Assembly: GCA_003635315.1 (NCBI GenBank) | Contig: PYJD01000009.1 | Coordinates: forward strand, 1-64,000 | Direction of reading: 5' to 3' | Source of the DNA: Candidatus Poribacteria bacterium | GTDB taxonomy: Bacteria; Poribacteria; WGA-4E; WGA-3G | DNA length: 64,000 nt | Shown here: positions 46,513 to 56,095 of the stretch, in pieces | Numbering within the stretch: the first letter of the stretch is position 1 | How the letters are laid out: each line of letters begins with the position of its first letter | Made by a program: the position numbers and the translations under genes | The notes under the pieces: model-generated | Seen by the model: the letters and a program-made list of their open reading frames with translations, nothing else | Told to the model about the DNA's origin: nothing | The model's database searches: none

Positions 46513-46851
46513 CTAACCCATTGCCGCTGCAACAATGATACCTAATGAAACGAGAACACCAGCCACGGCAATACCCGCAGCGGTATTATTCTCTTCAGCA
46601 ATTTGACGGTTGAGATCATAAGGTGTTGCCATATCAAAAACCTTATATCCGACCATAAGAATGATTAAACCGACAATACTAAAGACGACGACTAATATTA
46701 TATCACGTGTAATGCCCCTTAAGTCAAACATTGAGACTTCTTCAGCCACGGCTTCTTCCTGTGCCCGTACTGTTGTCGTAAATATTGCGAAGACACAGAG
46801 TGATACCATAACAAGACAGAGGGTTGTTGCTACGATTCTTTGCGCTTTCAT
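46513..46851 (-). CDS. DUF350-like small membrane protein
   Basis: The 112-residue protein has a signal peptide (about 1-29), one membrane span (about 50-70), then the DUF350-type block DLNRQIAEENNTAAGIAVAG leading into a last span (about 92-111). DUF350 proteins usually carry two such units, so this is a single-unit version. Function unknown. The ATG has a perfect AGGAGG site; a leader hairpin (CCCGG / CCGGG) lies at 46865-46883. Confidence 0.8.
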   Translation of the reverse strand: MKAQRIVATTLCLVMVSLCVFAIFTTTVRAQEEAVAEEVSMFDLRGITRDIILVVVFSIVGLIILMVGYKVFDMATPYDLNRQIAEENNTAAGIAVAGVLVSLGIIVAAAMG

Positions 46852-46864
46852 GATTCCTCCTGAC

Positions 46865-46883
46865 CCGGTATCTTTTTCCGGGT
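46865..46883 (-). promoter_or_regulatory. Leader hairpin before the DUF350 gene
   Basis: CCCGG and CCGGG arms separated by 9 bases end just before the AGGAGG site on the minus strand. It may affect translation or simply be a stable leader stem; no known riboswitch was recognised. Confidence 0.4.
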
Positions 46884-46986
46884 GATAGTTTTTGTGCCAA
46901 TACTATTGTTGGATGTTTGAATAAGCATGATATTGCATTTTACAACATACATTCTACTTTTCAACAATAACATATAAGATTTTGTA

Positions 46987-49900
46987 TCATTTTACGAGTA
47001 GGAACTGCATTTCAGCAGTTAGATGTTTCTGTTTAATCAGGATTGCGTCCCTCTCCGGTAGATAACGCCATCCAGATGAGACTTCTTCAAGAGAATCAAC
47101 TTCGGGGATGTCAAATGCTGAATCATCCCTATCATCATCACTCTCTGCAACTTGTGTACGGATGTTCGATGGCGGTTGTCCATGTCCGGTTATTAACGTA
47201 TAACTCACCTCATTATCAGCATAATTCAATGTCCACTTAAATTCACCGTTGCGAGATGTATTTGCAACTGTTGGTGTAGCCCCTGAACTGAGATGAATTG
47301 ATCCAGAAATAACTGTTTTTACACAAGGGTCAAGTCCTCGAAGTGTGTAGACATTCACCATAATATCTTCAGGATTTAGATGTGGACCTTTACCCTCGGT
47401 ACAATATCCATAGAACCCATCAGGATATGTTCCTTTCAATTCACCGTCTGTCCACTGTTGATACATTGCACTTACTGTGATACCTTCAGCAATTTTCTGC
47501 CATTTTTCATCTTTGGCGTGCTGATTGAGTCTTTGGAGATAATAAGCATAAACCAATCCATTCCATTGTACAGGCACACCGAGCCAAGAATGTGTAAAAA
47601 AGGTTGTTCCGAATACAGGAATAGATGCATAACGCATTCCTGGACGATCAGGGAGATGCCAATGGTATAAAAATAGCAGACCAACTTGTGCCCAATATTC
47701 TGCTCTTTTCAAATAAGATTTATTACCTAACACTTCATGTGCTTCAACATAAGCCCCAATGGCATGGGCAGCAGCCAGAATATCTGGTTCATATAAGGGA
47801 CATTCCCAAGCTTGTGCACCACGTGGAACAACAAATCGATCCATATATGACAATGCCTTTTTTCCAGCTTCAAGTGATGATTTGTTTCCAGTGATACGAG
47901 CATGTTTCAGGAGTTTCAATGCATTTGATGCACAAGTTCCGAGGACAACATCCCCGTCTGTTCCAAGACCCTTGGTTTGTTCAGTTGTGGGTTGAAAACC
48001 CCAACTACCATCCTCAGACTGTGAATCTAATATAGGATGTATTTCAGATTCATAGTGTTCCATAGCAGCATCTATATGACCATAATAGAATGGAAAATCT
48101 CCATTTAAAATATGACATGAACCGCGGGCAGCCAATCCTTTGGGTCCAGCATCAGCGATGGTCTTCTCTCCAATCTCTTTAACACGTTCTAATACCTCAT
48201 CAGATTTTGTAATTAAGTAGTCATACCACAGCAGATTTGCAAATCCCGGTTCGTTTTGAGAGGACCAATCAACACAATGACGTGATTGCCGTGCTTCCTC
48301 ATCCCAGACAGAATGCATGAATCCGTGTCTGGATAATAATAATTCCTCTTCATCATTCCGTGGTGGTTCAAGAGGTTCAGGTGAACCGTAGGCAGAAGTC
48401 CAATGTGATATAGCATCTAAGATAGATGCATTACCATCAGCAATAATTTCACAATCAATATTGATTGGATGGTCAGGTTTGATCGAATAAGGTTTTTCCG
48501 CGATTAATGTGTTCTCTTTTACCCAGTCTGGTATAGTTGGAATGAAAAGACCCATGAGATGATTTCTTTCTTGATGATACCAGTTAGGAGAGGCAAATGT
48601 AGCAGATAGTGATTGTGCTTCTCCATCCCAACAATGCATTGGATCCCACGCAATACCGACCACAGATTTTTGTATCTCAATTGCCATAACAGGTATAGTG
48701 ATTTTATATGGGTGTGGCACTAATCGATTGTTGAGTGGGGGTGCAGCGTCTCGGGTGTTTGACGAAGGTTCATCATCTTCAAGAAACTCCAATCCGGGAA
48801 AAATGGCTGCCGTTTTCTTTTCGCGAGTGCTTTTATGCCCTGCATAGATTTCTGCAGTTCTGAAAGCCAGTATCTCTCGTTCTCGATCAGTAGATAAGCT
48901 ATATTTTGCTTTGATCCGTTTTACATCATCTGTAAGTATCAACTGTAATTGAAGTGTCCATTTTACTCCATCAGTGTCAGCGTGTTCGCCTGAGATACGA
49001 ATTATGGATTCTCCAAGACTGTTTCCAACCAATTGAACATCATTTGGAATAAAACGGAATTCTTTACTATTGCCTTCAGAAAGATATGTTACCTCTGCAA
49101 TCATCTTTGTAGTGGCAATCTGCTGATATGTACTTCCTCTTGTCACATAAATAGCGATATATTCATATCCAACTTGAGGTGGTTCATTCGATTTATTATT
49201 TTTTCCTTTCCCGTTTTTTGATCGTGATTGATCATCACTATGAACTAATATTAGTCTAAGATGTTTATTTCCGAATACGATGTGCTTATTCTCCATATAT
49301 GTATGGAGTTCAGGAACAACTTGCGCTTCAAGTTTCGGTTGTGCTGGACGTATTTGTATGACACCTCTAATCCGTTCGTCCACTTGATGTGTTCGTGACT
49401 TGAGAGAAATGGAAAAATTCTGATTCGTTGGTCGAGAGACACCGCGTGCATACCACACATAGGTAGCAGTATCCCCAACAGCAAGGGGTTTAAGGTTGTG
49501 GGCATTCCGACCCCGACGTAGTTTTATGTCATTTATGGTGAGACGTGTTTTACTATTTTTCCCAAGTGGACCTATACCAGTGTTTTTAATGGTACATTGA
49601 ACTTCAAATGCTTCCCCTGTAGCAACGACCGCTGCTGTCGAACCGATACTCACTATCTCTAATTTAGGTTGTGCAACATAAAGGGTTAAATCGGTGGGAT
49701 CGGTATCAAACTGATTATAGATATCAGCAGCAATTTCATACGTAGGTGTAAAATCGTCTCTATTGAATTCAAAGATTGCCGTAGTATCTTCAGGAAGGTT
49801 TGTAATGGCAAGTCCACATTGGATCTCTGATGGTTGTGCTTTTTGCTTTCCAGTTTTTTCCTCATGTTCCCCAACATTATTGCGAGTAAGTTTAAGGAGT

Positions 49901-50985
49901 TTCGGCTGACCCCATAATGCCCATGCATAACTACTATTCCCTTCAACCTGACAACGGGTGATAAATGTGAGTTCGACTTGACTATCGGCTAAATGGGTAA
50001 TATCTAAAGTATTTTCATTCCAACTACACTCATTTGATTGGGATTCAAAGAGTTGTTCACCAGAGATCTCAATAGAATAATTGACACCACCAGGGATTTT
50101 TTCTAGATCATCAAACACAACCCCATCACGGAGACCAATGCTGAAATGTAGTATCAGTGATCCATTTTCAGATACGGAAGGTAATGTTAGATTATAAGTA
50201 ATTCGTGAAGTATCATGAGGTGAGGGGTGTTCAAACAGTGAAGGTTTGGTTACCCCTCCAGATGTATCTGCCATATTCGCAGAGATTTGTTCTCCACCTG
50301 AAGTAGAACTTACTTCAAACATTTCAACGAAATCGTATAATAGTTCGCTTTCCCCAAGAGAGTATGGGACTTGAGGGAGGGTTTCTGGAGGTATTTCTTC
50401 TATAACAGGATCGGAGTCTTCCTCTTCGTCTGTCTCTTCCGTTTCTGAAGGTTCGTCTGATTCAAGATGTTCTTCAGATTCAGAGATAACATCATCTGAT
50501 TCATCGGTATCTTGTGATTCATCTATCTCTGACACTTCAATTTCGGATTCCTCTTTATTATCTAATGGATCTTCTATATATATATTCACCAATGGCTCAA
50601 ATTCAATTTGTACTGTATCATTGTCTTCAGATTCTTCTTGTAATTCAGATGGATCTTCTGCATCAGGTGTGTCTTCTATTTCAATCTGTATGTCATTAAC
50701 ATCTATTTCACTATGTTCAGGTAAATCTTCATAATGATGTTCATCTGTATCATCGGTTGAATCTACCTCAATTTCTTCCGTATGAATAGTGTCAGTTTCT
50801 GGATGTGATTCTTCATCATCAGAGGACTCTTCTGTAGTTGCTTCTTCAACAGGTTCTGTAGCTTCAGGATCGGTAGTCTCATCTGAATGTTCAGACTCCG
50901 GTTGTTCTTGATCAACTACCTCCTCCTCGTTTTGATTTTCTTCTTCCATTTTTCCGATGAAAAAATGTTGGAAAAAGGTTAGCAT
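46987..50985 (-). CDS. Giant protein: acidic N-terminus, Ig/CARDB-like middle, alpha/alpha-toroid C-terminus
   Basis: 1332 residues, not assigned to one family. Residues about 10-220 are extremely acidic (Glu/Asp/Ser/Thr-rich, with repeated SESEE-like runs) and probably disordered. A beta-rich middle includes a CARDB-like segment near 470-560 (AFEVQCTIKNTGIGPLG). The C-terminal third (about 850-1240) has helical-barrel features of alpha/alpha-toroid glycan enzymes or cyclases: DWSSQNEPGFANLLWYDYL, SEDGSWGFQP and GAQAWECPLYEPDILAAAHA. A beta domain closes it. No clear signal peptide is seen, although residues 1-12 are hydrophobic. It lies 65 bp downstream of the GH172 gene on the same strand, which suggests a carbohydrate role. 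Confidence 0.75.
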   Translation of the reverse strand: MLTFFQHFFIGKMEEENQNEEEVVDQEQPESEHSDETTDPEATEPVEEATTEESSDDEESHPETDTIHTEEIEVDSTDDTDEHHYEDLPEHSEIDVNDIQIEIEDTPDAEDPSELQEESEDNDTVQIEFEPLVNIYIEDPLDNKEESEIEVSEIDESQDTDESDDVISESEEHLESDEPSETEETDEEEDSDPVIEEIPPETLPQVPYSLGESELLYDFVEMFEVSSTSGGEQISANMADTSGGVTKPSLFEHPSPHDTSRITYNLTLPSVSENGSLILHFSIGLRDGVVFDDLEKIPGGVNYSIEISGEQLFESQSNECSWNENTLDITHLADSQVELTFITRCQVEGNSSYAWALWGQPKLLKLTRNNVGEHEEKTGKQKAQPSEIQCGLAITNLPEDTTAIFEFNRDDFTPTYEIAADIYNQFDTDPTDLTLYVAQPKLEIVSIGSTAAVVATGEAFEVQCTIKNTGIGPLGKNSKTRLTINDIKLRRGRNAHNLKPLAVGDTATYVWYARGVSRPTNQNFSISLKSRTHQVDERIRGVIQIRPAQPKLEAQVVPELHTYMENKHIVFGNKHLRLILVHSDDQSRSKNGKGKNNKSNEPPQVGYEYIAIYVTRGSTYQQIATTKMIAEVTYLSEGNSKEFRFIPNDVQLVGNSLGESIIRISGEHADTDGVKWTLQLQLILTDDVKRIKAKYSLSTDREREILAFRTAEIYAGHKSTREKKTAAIFPGLEFLEDDEPSSNTRDAAPPLNNRLVPHPYKITIPVMAIEIQKSVVGIAWDPMHCWDGEAQSLSATFASPNWYHQERNHLMGLFIPTIPDWVKENTLIAEKPYSIKPDHPINIDCEIIADGNASILDAISHWTSAYGSPEPLEPPRNDEEELLLSRHGFMHSVWDEEARQSRHCVDWSSQNEPGFANLLWYDYLITKSDEVLERVKEIGEKTIADAGPKGLAARGSCHILNGDFPFYYGHIDAAMEHYESEIHPILDSQSEDGSWGFQPTTEQTKGLGTDGDVVLGTCASNALKLLKHARITGNKSSLEAGKKALSYMDRFVVPRGAQAWECPLYEPDILAAAHAIGAYVEAHEVLGNKSYLKRAEYWAQVGLLFLYHWHLPDRPGMRYASIPVFGTTFFTHSWLGVPVQWNGLVYAYYLQRLNQHAKDEKWQKIAEGITVSAMYQQWTDGELKGTYPDGFYGYCTEGKGPHLNPEDIMVNVYTLRGLDPCVKTVISGSIHLSSGATPTVANTSRNGEFKWTLNYADNEVSYTLITGHGQPPSNIRTQVAESDDDRDDSAFDIPEVDSLEEVSSGWRYLPERDAILIKQKHLTAEMQFLLVK

Positions 50986-51050
50986 TATATATCTCCTATG
51001 GTCATTTCTCAGTAGGAAGTAGGTGGTTTATTTATCTTGCCACTGCTTCT

Positions 51051-52172
51051 TCATATTTTCATTTCATCATTGAGAATCAGGTCTGATGTGGGAGTTTGGC
51101 TGGCTTCATCAATTATCCAATTTCCCTCTTCATCTCTCAATACAGGTTTTCGTTGTAAAACTGGGAGTATACTGAAAGGTTTATGCGGTTCGATCTGATA
51201 CCAATATGCAACGGATGATGTCTCGTTGCTAAGATGATTACCGTGACCGTGTTCTATAGTTACCCGTATTTCTTTCTCAAAACGGATTGGATTTTCTAAA
51301 TGATAGACATACGAAGTTTGGTAACCGTTGGTATCGTTTTCGTGTATGGATGAACCGTTATGTGCAAATGCATTCTTTTGCATTCCCCATGCCTGATTGA
51401 GGTAATCCTCAGATCCAGTTCCGTGTAGATCTGGTGGCCATTTATAACCGTCAATCCAAATCATATCATCCCCTTCACCCCACCAGGTCCCTTGGAAATT
51501 GCTGACAGATAGGTTACAACCAATGTAATGTCCCTTACCTTCAGCAGATAAAATTAAGTAATTGGTATCCCATGCAAGACGTTCGGCATTTATGATATTT
51601 GCTTCAGGAGTGTTGACTTGTATTTCATGTCCCCATCCATCACAAGGATTCTCACGATGAAATTGTGCGTGAAAATAAGCAACTTCCTCACTGTGTGAAT
51701 TGGGATAAAGTTCATAATCAACATAGAAGTATTGACGGTGGGATGTATCACCTTCATTGACAAGTTCGATACGAGCCGAACGATTGAACGGCATCTGCAG
51801 ATAACAGTTTAAGGCACAACCTGTATTGAACTGATTGTTGCTATGGGTTGATGCAGAGAACAGCATGGAATCATAAGAGTTGACGATTTCGTTTCCAAGT
51901 CCAAAAAAGTCTCCTAATGGACACAGGACACTTGGATGTTCCTCGTCATCCCAAAACATCTGAATGAGTACATTTCGATAGCCGTTTGGTTGTGTCATCC
52001 AAATGTGGTTGATGCATCCTGGACCATTTATTTTGGCAATGACCCTTGTTTCGCCAGGGGCGATATCCCATGCGTCGTTATTTCGTCCTGTGGTATCCCA
52101 CGAGGATGCACGGAATGATTTAGCGTTTTTTAGATGTGTTAACGAAGACAATAATCCATCAGAATAACTCAT
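51051..52172 (-). CDS. GH172 (DUF2961) family protein
   Basis: A carbohydrate-active enzyme family, 373 residues. Signatures: GPGCINHIWMTQP near residue 50, GTWWGEGDDMIWIDG near 230 and HGTGSEDYLNQAWG near 255. Known members include difructose dianhydride synthase/hydrolases and arabinofuranosidases; substrate specificity here is open. It has no signal peptide, so it acts in the cytoplasm or is exported by an unrecognised route. It is the upstream neighbour of the giant toroid protein. Confidence 0.9.
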   Translation of the reverse strand: MSYSDGLLSSLTHLKNAKSFRASSWDTTGRNNDAWDIAPGETRVIAKINGPGCINHIWMTQPNGYRNVLIQMFWDDEEHPSVLCPLGDFFGLGNEIVNSYDSMLFSASTHSNNQFNTGCALNCYLQMPFNRSARIELVNEGDTSHRQYFYVDYELYPNSHSEEVAYFHAQFHRENPCDGWGHEIQVNTPEANIINAERLAWDTNYLILSAEGKGHYIGCNLSVSNFQGTWWGEGDDMIWIDGYKWPPDLHGTGSEDYLNQAWGMQKNAFAHNGSSIHENDTNGYQTSYVYHLENPIRFEKEIRVTIEHGHGNHLSNETSSVAYWYQIEPHKPFSILPVLQRKPVLRDEEGNWIIDEASQTPTSDLILNDEMKI

Positions 52173-52363
52173 TCACAATATCCTTCTAATTCTCTTGGTA
52201 GTAAAATTAATGTCTTATGATTTCACTATTATACCATATACCTATGGATTTTCAACATCTTTATTAGGGAGTATAATACAGAGAAAGATAGGTCAGAATG
52301 GAAGGAAATGGATAGAAAAAATCGGTAAGATATTCAGTATAACCGATAGCATATCTGCTTAGA

Positions 52364-52576
52364 TTAATTAGAGAGAATATCTTTTAGCCATTCAAGAAGG
52401 TTTGTGTCATTCACAATCCCAATGCTAAAGATGATCGTAAAGAGAATAAGAAACAGTATTGCCACACGTAGGGAGCGTTTGGCAATACTAATCATGAGGA
52501 TTATTATACAGGCTAATAGAATGAAAAGGTACGGTGTGGAACGAAACAGTTCATCCATATCAGATCTTATCTTCAC
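52364..52576 (-). CDS. Small two-span membrane protein
   Basis: Not recognised. A 70-residue frame with two hydrophobic segments (about 13-33 and 36-54) and a short charged C-terminus. A second ATG at residue 7 (52558) is a possible start. It fills the gap between the sugar-isomerase genes and the GH172 gene on the same strand. It could be a real small membrane protein, but a chance frame cannot be excluded. Confidence 0.45.
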   Translation of the reverse strand: MKIRSDMDELFRSTPYLFILLACIIILMISIAKRSLRVAILFLILFTIIFSIGIVNDTNLLEWLKDILSN

Positions 52577-52647
52577 AACCGTATGTAAGATTTATAGAAT
52601 TAATGTCTTATGTGGATATCGCGGATCAGAATCCTCTTCAACAATAA

Positions 52648-53463
52648 CTATGCTGACTGTATGACAACTTCCATCTTTTCCAATCCGATACGTGCGACTT
52701 CTTGTGGGTCATCTTCCCAATAGCTTGGATTGAAGAGTTCTAACGAAATAACACCGGAGTAATCAGCATCTTTTAGTATTGAGATCATCTTTTTTAGATC
52801 AAGGATGCCATCACCCGGATAGACCCGATCAGCATCAGTCTGTTCTGCACGTGCAGGTTCCGCAGGGGCATCGTTGAAGTGGAATACAGCAATTTTATTT
52901 CCAGGAATTCCTTCCATATCCTCAATTTCTCCACCGCCCCGGTAGATATGAAACGGGTCGAGTACGATAGTACTGTCAGGATGATCAGCGACTTCCATCA
53001 CTTTCCATGCATGTTTGACCTGATTCACACCATCAACAAAACCGAGGAATTCCATGGCAGGTTTAACACCAAACTCACGACCAAGTTCAAGCAGTTCACG
53101 GTAGTTTTCACCACCCAATTTCAGATCTGCTATCTCACGGGGTGGACTGGAGATAATATAGGTCGAACCAACGGCTGCAGCTTGTGCCATTTTGATTTTT
53201 GCATCTTCTATTGCATTCTTATGTTCATCCCCTGTTGTATTAAGCCATCCGTGTAATGCAATGACAGTTGGCACTGAAAGTCCATTATCATCAAGTGCTT
53301 TTTTTACATCACTCAGTGAACCACCTTGTTCCTCATATTCTGATAAATCGTTATTCCACAACTCAATTGCAGTATAACCTGTTTCAGCTGCAATTCGAAT
53401 CTTATCCATCAAACTTGCGGGTCTGATCGTACTTGTGTTTAACCCTAATTCAAACTGTGCCAT
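52648..53463 (-). CDS. Sugar phosphate isomerase/epimerase (TIM barrel), copy 1
   Basis: An AP endonuclease 2-like TIM-barrel isomerase, 271 residues. Metal-site features include AMEFLGFVDGVNQ with the conserved Glu (about 140), LDPFHIYRGGG with Asp-His, VFHFNDAPAEPA, and SLELFNPSYW with the final Glu. Members act on sugars, sugar phosphates or inosose-type compounds; specificity unknown. The paralogue-like isomerase gene ends 9 bp upstream, so the two are probably co-translated. Confidence 0.9.
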   Translation of the reverse strand: MAQFELGLNTSTIRPASLMDKIRIAAETGYTAIELWNNDLSEYEEQGGSLSDVKKALDDNGLSVPTVIALHGWLNTTGDEHKNAIEDAKIKMAQAAAVGSTYIISSPPREIADLKLGGENYRELLELGREFGVKPAMEFLGFVDGVNQVKHAWKVMEVADHPDSTIVLDPFHIYRGGGEIEDMEGIPGNKIAVFHFNDAPAEPARAEQTDADRVYPGDGILDLKKMISILKDADYSGVISLELFNPSYWEDDPQEVARIGLEKMEVVIQSA

Positions 53464-53472
53464 ACTCTCTCC

Positions 53473-54273
53473 TTATTTGTTCATCAATGCTTTAATAAAA
53501 CGGACATCAACACGTGCCAGATCAATCACACTGTCAACAGGTTCACCACCATATTCACTATGGAAACTCACGGGACCTGAATAATCTATCCGTTTTAATG
53601 TAGCAAGCGTTGTTTCCCAATCAACGAAACCTTTACCCATACGAACGACTTGTCCGCCACGCATCCCTGGGGAGCGTGCAAGGTCTTTGAAAGCAATTAC
53701 AGCGAGATGGGACTTCACTATGTCAAGTGCCATATTTATCGGTTCACCAACTATGGATAGATGTCCGGTATCAGCAAAAACACCGATATGTTGTGGATCA
53801 AAATCTTTGACTAAGTTCATTACCGCACAGGAATTAAGTCCCATTGAAGTGCCAGAGTGGTTATGAATACATGTCCGAGGACCGTATTTCTCAGAAAGTT
53901 TTGCAAACCCATCAAGTTCAACCCGAATGAAATCGACTTGGTCCCAGTAATCACCATTATCAGCATGCCAATGCCAATATCCTAATTTGATGTTATCGAC
54001 TCCTGCTTCACCGGCTGCGGCGAATACACGTACTGTTTCTTCTTTTGAGGGGTCTAAAAAATCACCAGGGGTTGTGACAAGTGGGATAGATAAACCTGCG
54101 TCTGCAAATTGTTTCGCAGCTGCGGGAAGTTCCTTTGTTGCGTTTTCTGGGTTAACAGGATAGCCTGGACGAACACATAGGTCTGGACCTTCAACCCCTA
54201 CGGATTGTAATGCTGTTATAATCTCTGGAATTTCTAAACCTTCCAGATGTTTTGTGAACATAATAAATTTCAT
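53473..54273 (-). CDS. Sugar phosphate isomerase/epimerase (TIM barrel), copy 2
   Basis: The same superfamily as its downstream neighbour but well diverged, 266 residues. Metal-site features: RTCIHNHSGTSMG, HIGVFADTGHLSI with the Asp-His pair, and SFHSEYGG with the final Glu. It lies between the dehydratase gene (61 bp upstream) and copy 1. The trio suggests a pathway that dehydrates a sugar acid and isomerises related compounds. Confidence 0.9.
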   Translation of the reverse strand: MKFIMFTKHLEGLEIPEIITALQSVGVEGPDLCVRPGYPVNPENATKELPAAAKQFADAGLSIPLVTTPGDFLDPSKEETVRVFAAAGEAGVDNIKLGYWHWHADNGDYWDQVDFIRVELDGFAKLSEKYGPRTCIHNHSGTSMGLNSCAVMNLVKDFDPQHIGVFADTGHLSIVGEPINMALDIVKSHLAVIAFKDLARSPGMRGGQVVRMGKGFVDWETTLATLKRIDYSGPVSFHSEYGGEPVDSVIDLARVDVRFIKALMNK

Positions 54274-54334
54274 AATAGTTATTAGTTGTCAGTTATCAGT
54301 TATCAGTTTGTGAGTGTTTGTGCGTACGATATAT

Positions 54335-55438
54335 TTACCAATCTACAACGGAACCGTCGTCTGGATCGTATGTGATAGGATTCAGCCAGTCATGATCAAT
54401 CTTATCTGCAATTGCATCTTCATCGAGTTCTATACCGAGTCCAGGACCTGTTGGTAATTCAACAAATCCATCTTTAAAGACAAATGGATTTTTTAGGTAG
54501 CCTTCACCAAGTGTTGTATGTTCCTGCATTACAAAGTTTGGGATAGAGGCATCTAACTGAATACATGCTGCTAAAGAAATAGGACCGAGAGGGTTATGTG
54601 GTGCGATCCCACCATAATAGGCTTCTGCCATACCAGCAATGATCCGGACTTCGTTGATTCCACCAGCATGACAGAGGTCAGGTTGTAAAATGGATGCAGC
54701 TTGTTTTTCTAATATTTCACGGAAACCCCATTTAGTAAAGATACGTTCTCCTGTGGCAATTGGTAGGTGTGTACCACGTGCGATTTCTGCCATGACATCA
54801 ACATTTTGACACTGGATCGGTTCTTCTACAAACATCGGTTGGTAAGGTTCCAATGCCTTGATGAGGAGTTTCGCTGTTTGGGGACTAACTGCTCCGTGAA
54901 AGTCGATGGCGAGGTCAACCTCTGTACCTGCTGCTTCGCGTAATGCGGCAAAATGGTCTACTGCTTTATCTACAAAAGCTTTGTTTTCAATAATACGAGG
55001 AGCCCTACCACCTGCGACACCTGTCTTAAATGCTGTAAAGCCTTTATCGATCCACTCTTTAATTCCATCTGGATCACCACCACCTCTATATAGTCTAATC
55101 CTATCCCGTGTAGGTCCACCAAAGAGTTGGTAGACAGGTACATCAAGCGCTTTACCAGCAAGATCCCAGAGTGCTTGTTCCACTCCGCTCAATGCACTTG
55201 TTAGGATAGGTCCTCCACGGTAAAAGGCGTGTCTATACATAGCTTGCCAGTGGTGGACAACCCGTCGTGGATCTTCTCCAATTAGATAGGGTGCAAGTTC
55301 ATCAACAGCTTGTGCACAAGTCTTGGCACGTCCTTCTAAAATAGGTTCACCGAGTCCTACCAATCCTTCATCAGTATGAATTTTCAGAAAAAGCCATCGT
55401 GGTTGTACAAGAAACGTCTCTAATTTAGTTATTTTCAT
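54335..55438 (-). CDS. Galactonate dehydratase-like enolase-superfamily enzyme
   Basis: A mandelate racemase/enolase superfamily dehydratase, 367 residues, close in pattern to E. coli DgoD (RWLFLKIHTDEGLVGLGEP, GRAKTCAQAV, FYRGGPIL). Metal ligands appear intact: Asp in AIDFHGAVSP, Glu in FVEEPIQ and Glu in ATGERIF; the catalytic His pair is seen in DFH and APHNPLGP. It probably dehydrates a D-galactonate-like acid, but the exact substrate is uncertain in this family. It is first in a leftward set with two TIM-barrel isomerases. Confidence 0.9.
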   Translation of the reverse strand: MKITKLETFLVQPRWLFLKIHTDEGLVGLGEPILEGRAKTCAQAVDELAPYLIGEDPRRVVHHWQAMYRHAFYRGGPILTSALSGVEQALWDLAGKALDVPVYQLFGGPTRDRIRLYRGGGDPDGIKEWIDKGFTAFKTGVAGGRAPRIIENKAFVDKAVDHFAALREAAGTEVDLAIDFHGAVSPQTAKLLIKALEPYQPMFVEEPIQCQNVDVMAEIARGTHLPIATGERIFTKWGFREILEKQAASILQPDLCHAGGINEVRIIAGMAEAYYGGIAPHNPLGPISLAACIQLDASIPNFVMQEHTTLGEGYLKNPFVFKDGFVELPTGPGLGIELDEDAIADKIDHDWLNPITYDPDDGSVVDW

Positions 55439-55687
55439 CTGTGGTTCCCTTAGAATGAGAGTGATATTAGAGGTATATATGGTTGAAGGTTTATGCTATC
55501 ATTTTGCTTTCAATTTGTCAATGCATTTCCAGAATTAGCAGGATTATTAATTAATGTGAGTTTGATAAATCAGATATAAAGCGTGCCTACCAAGCGAGAA
55601 TAATTGATTATCCCATTAATACCAATTTTATTTATAGTGAACTTTTGAATGAATTGAACACATCTGTTAAAGGATCTCTGCATATAC

Positions 55688-55822
55688 ATCTAACAGAATG
55701 TGCTACAAACCAGGGCACAATCTAACAGAATGTGGTACAAACACAATCTAACAGAATGTGGTACAAACACAATCTAACAGAATGTGGTACAAAGCGCACA
55801 ATCTAACAGAATGTGCTACTAC
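55688..55822. repeat. Five iterons ATCTAACAGAATGTGSTAC
   Basis: Copies start at 55688, 55720, 55746, 55772 and 55801 (spacings 32, 26, 26 and 29). The inner AATGTGGTACAAAC resembles AATGTGGCACAAAC of the 58-bp unit at 61.2 kb, so the two repeat types may share an origin. Confidence 0.85.
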
Positions 55823-56095
55823 AAAAAATGTCTCATTAATTCAAGGTTTACTATAAATTGCTCACATTAGGAGTGATCATAATAATCTTGATAATGAGAA
55901 TTTAGTGTTTCTTCTGTTCGTAATGGGTAATCATTATTTTGAATATGTAAAAAATAAAAGACGAAGTAATTTTATGCCCGTTACGTATTTGTGAGATACA
56001 TTATTAATTACTATAACGTTAATTTGTTTTGGGTGTCAATCTCCTTTCATGAGTTTCGATTCATAAGTTTAGAATTTGTCGAAAAACGGGAAAAT

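Noticed and set aside
55688-55822. Possible CRISPR array
   Set aside because: The repeats are about 20 bases with 6-12 base spacers of shared sequence, far from CRISPR geometry, and no cas gene is near.
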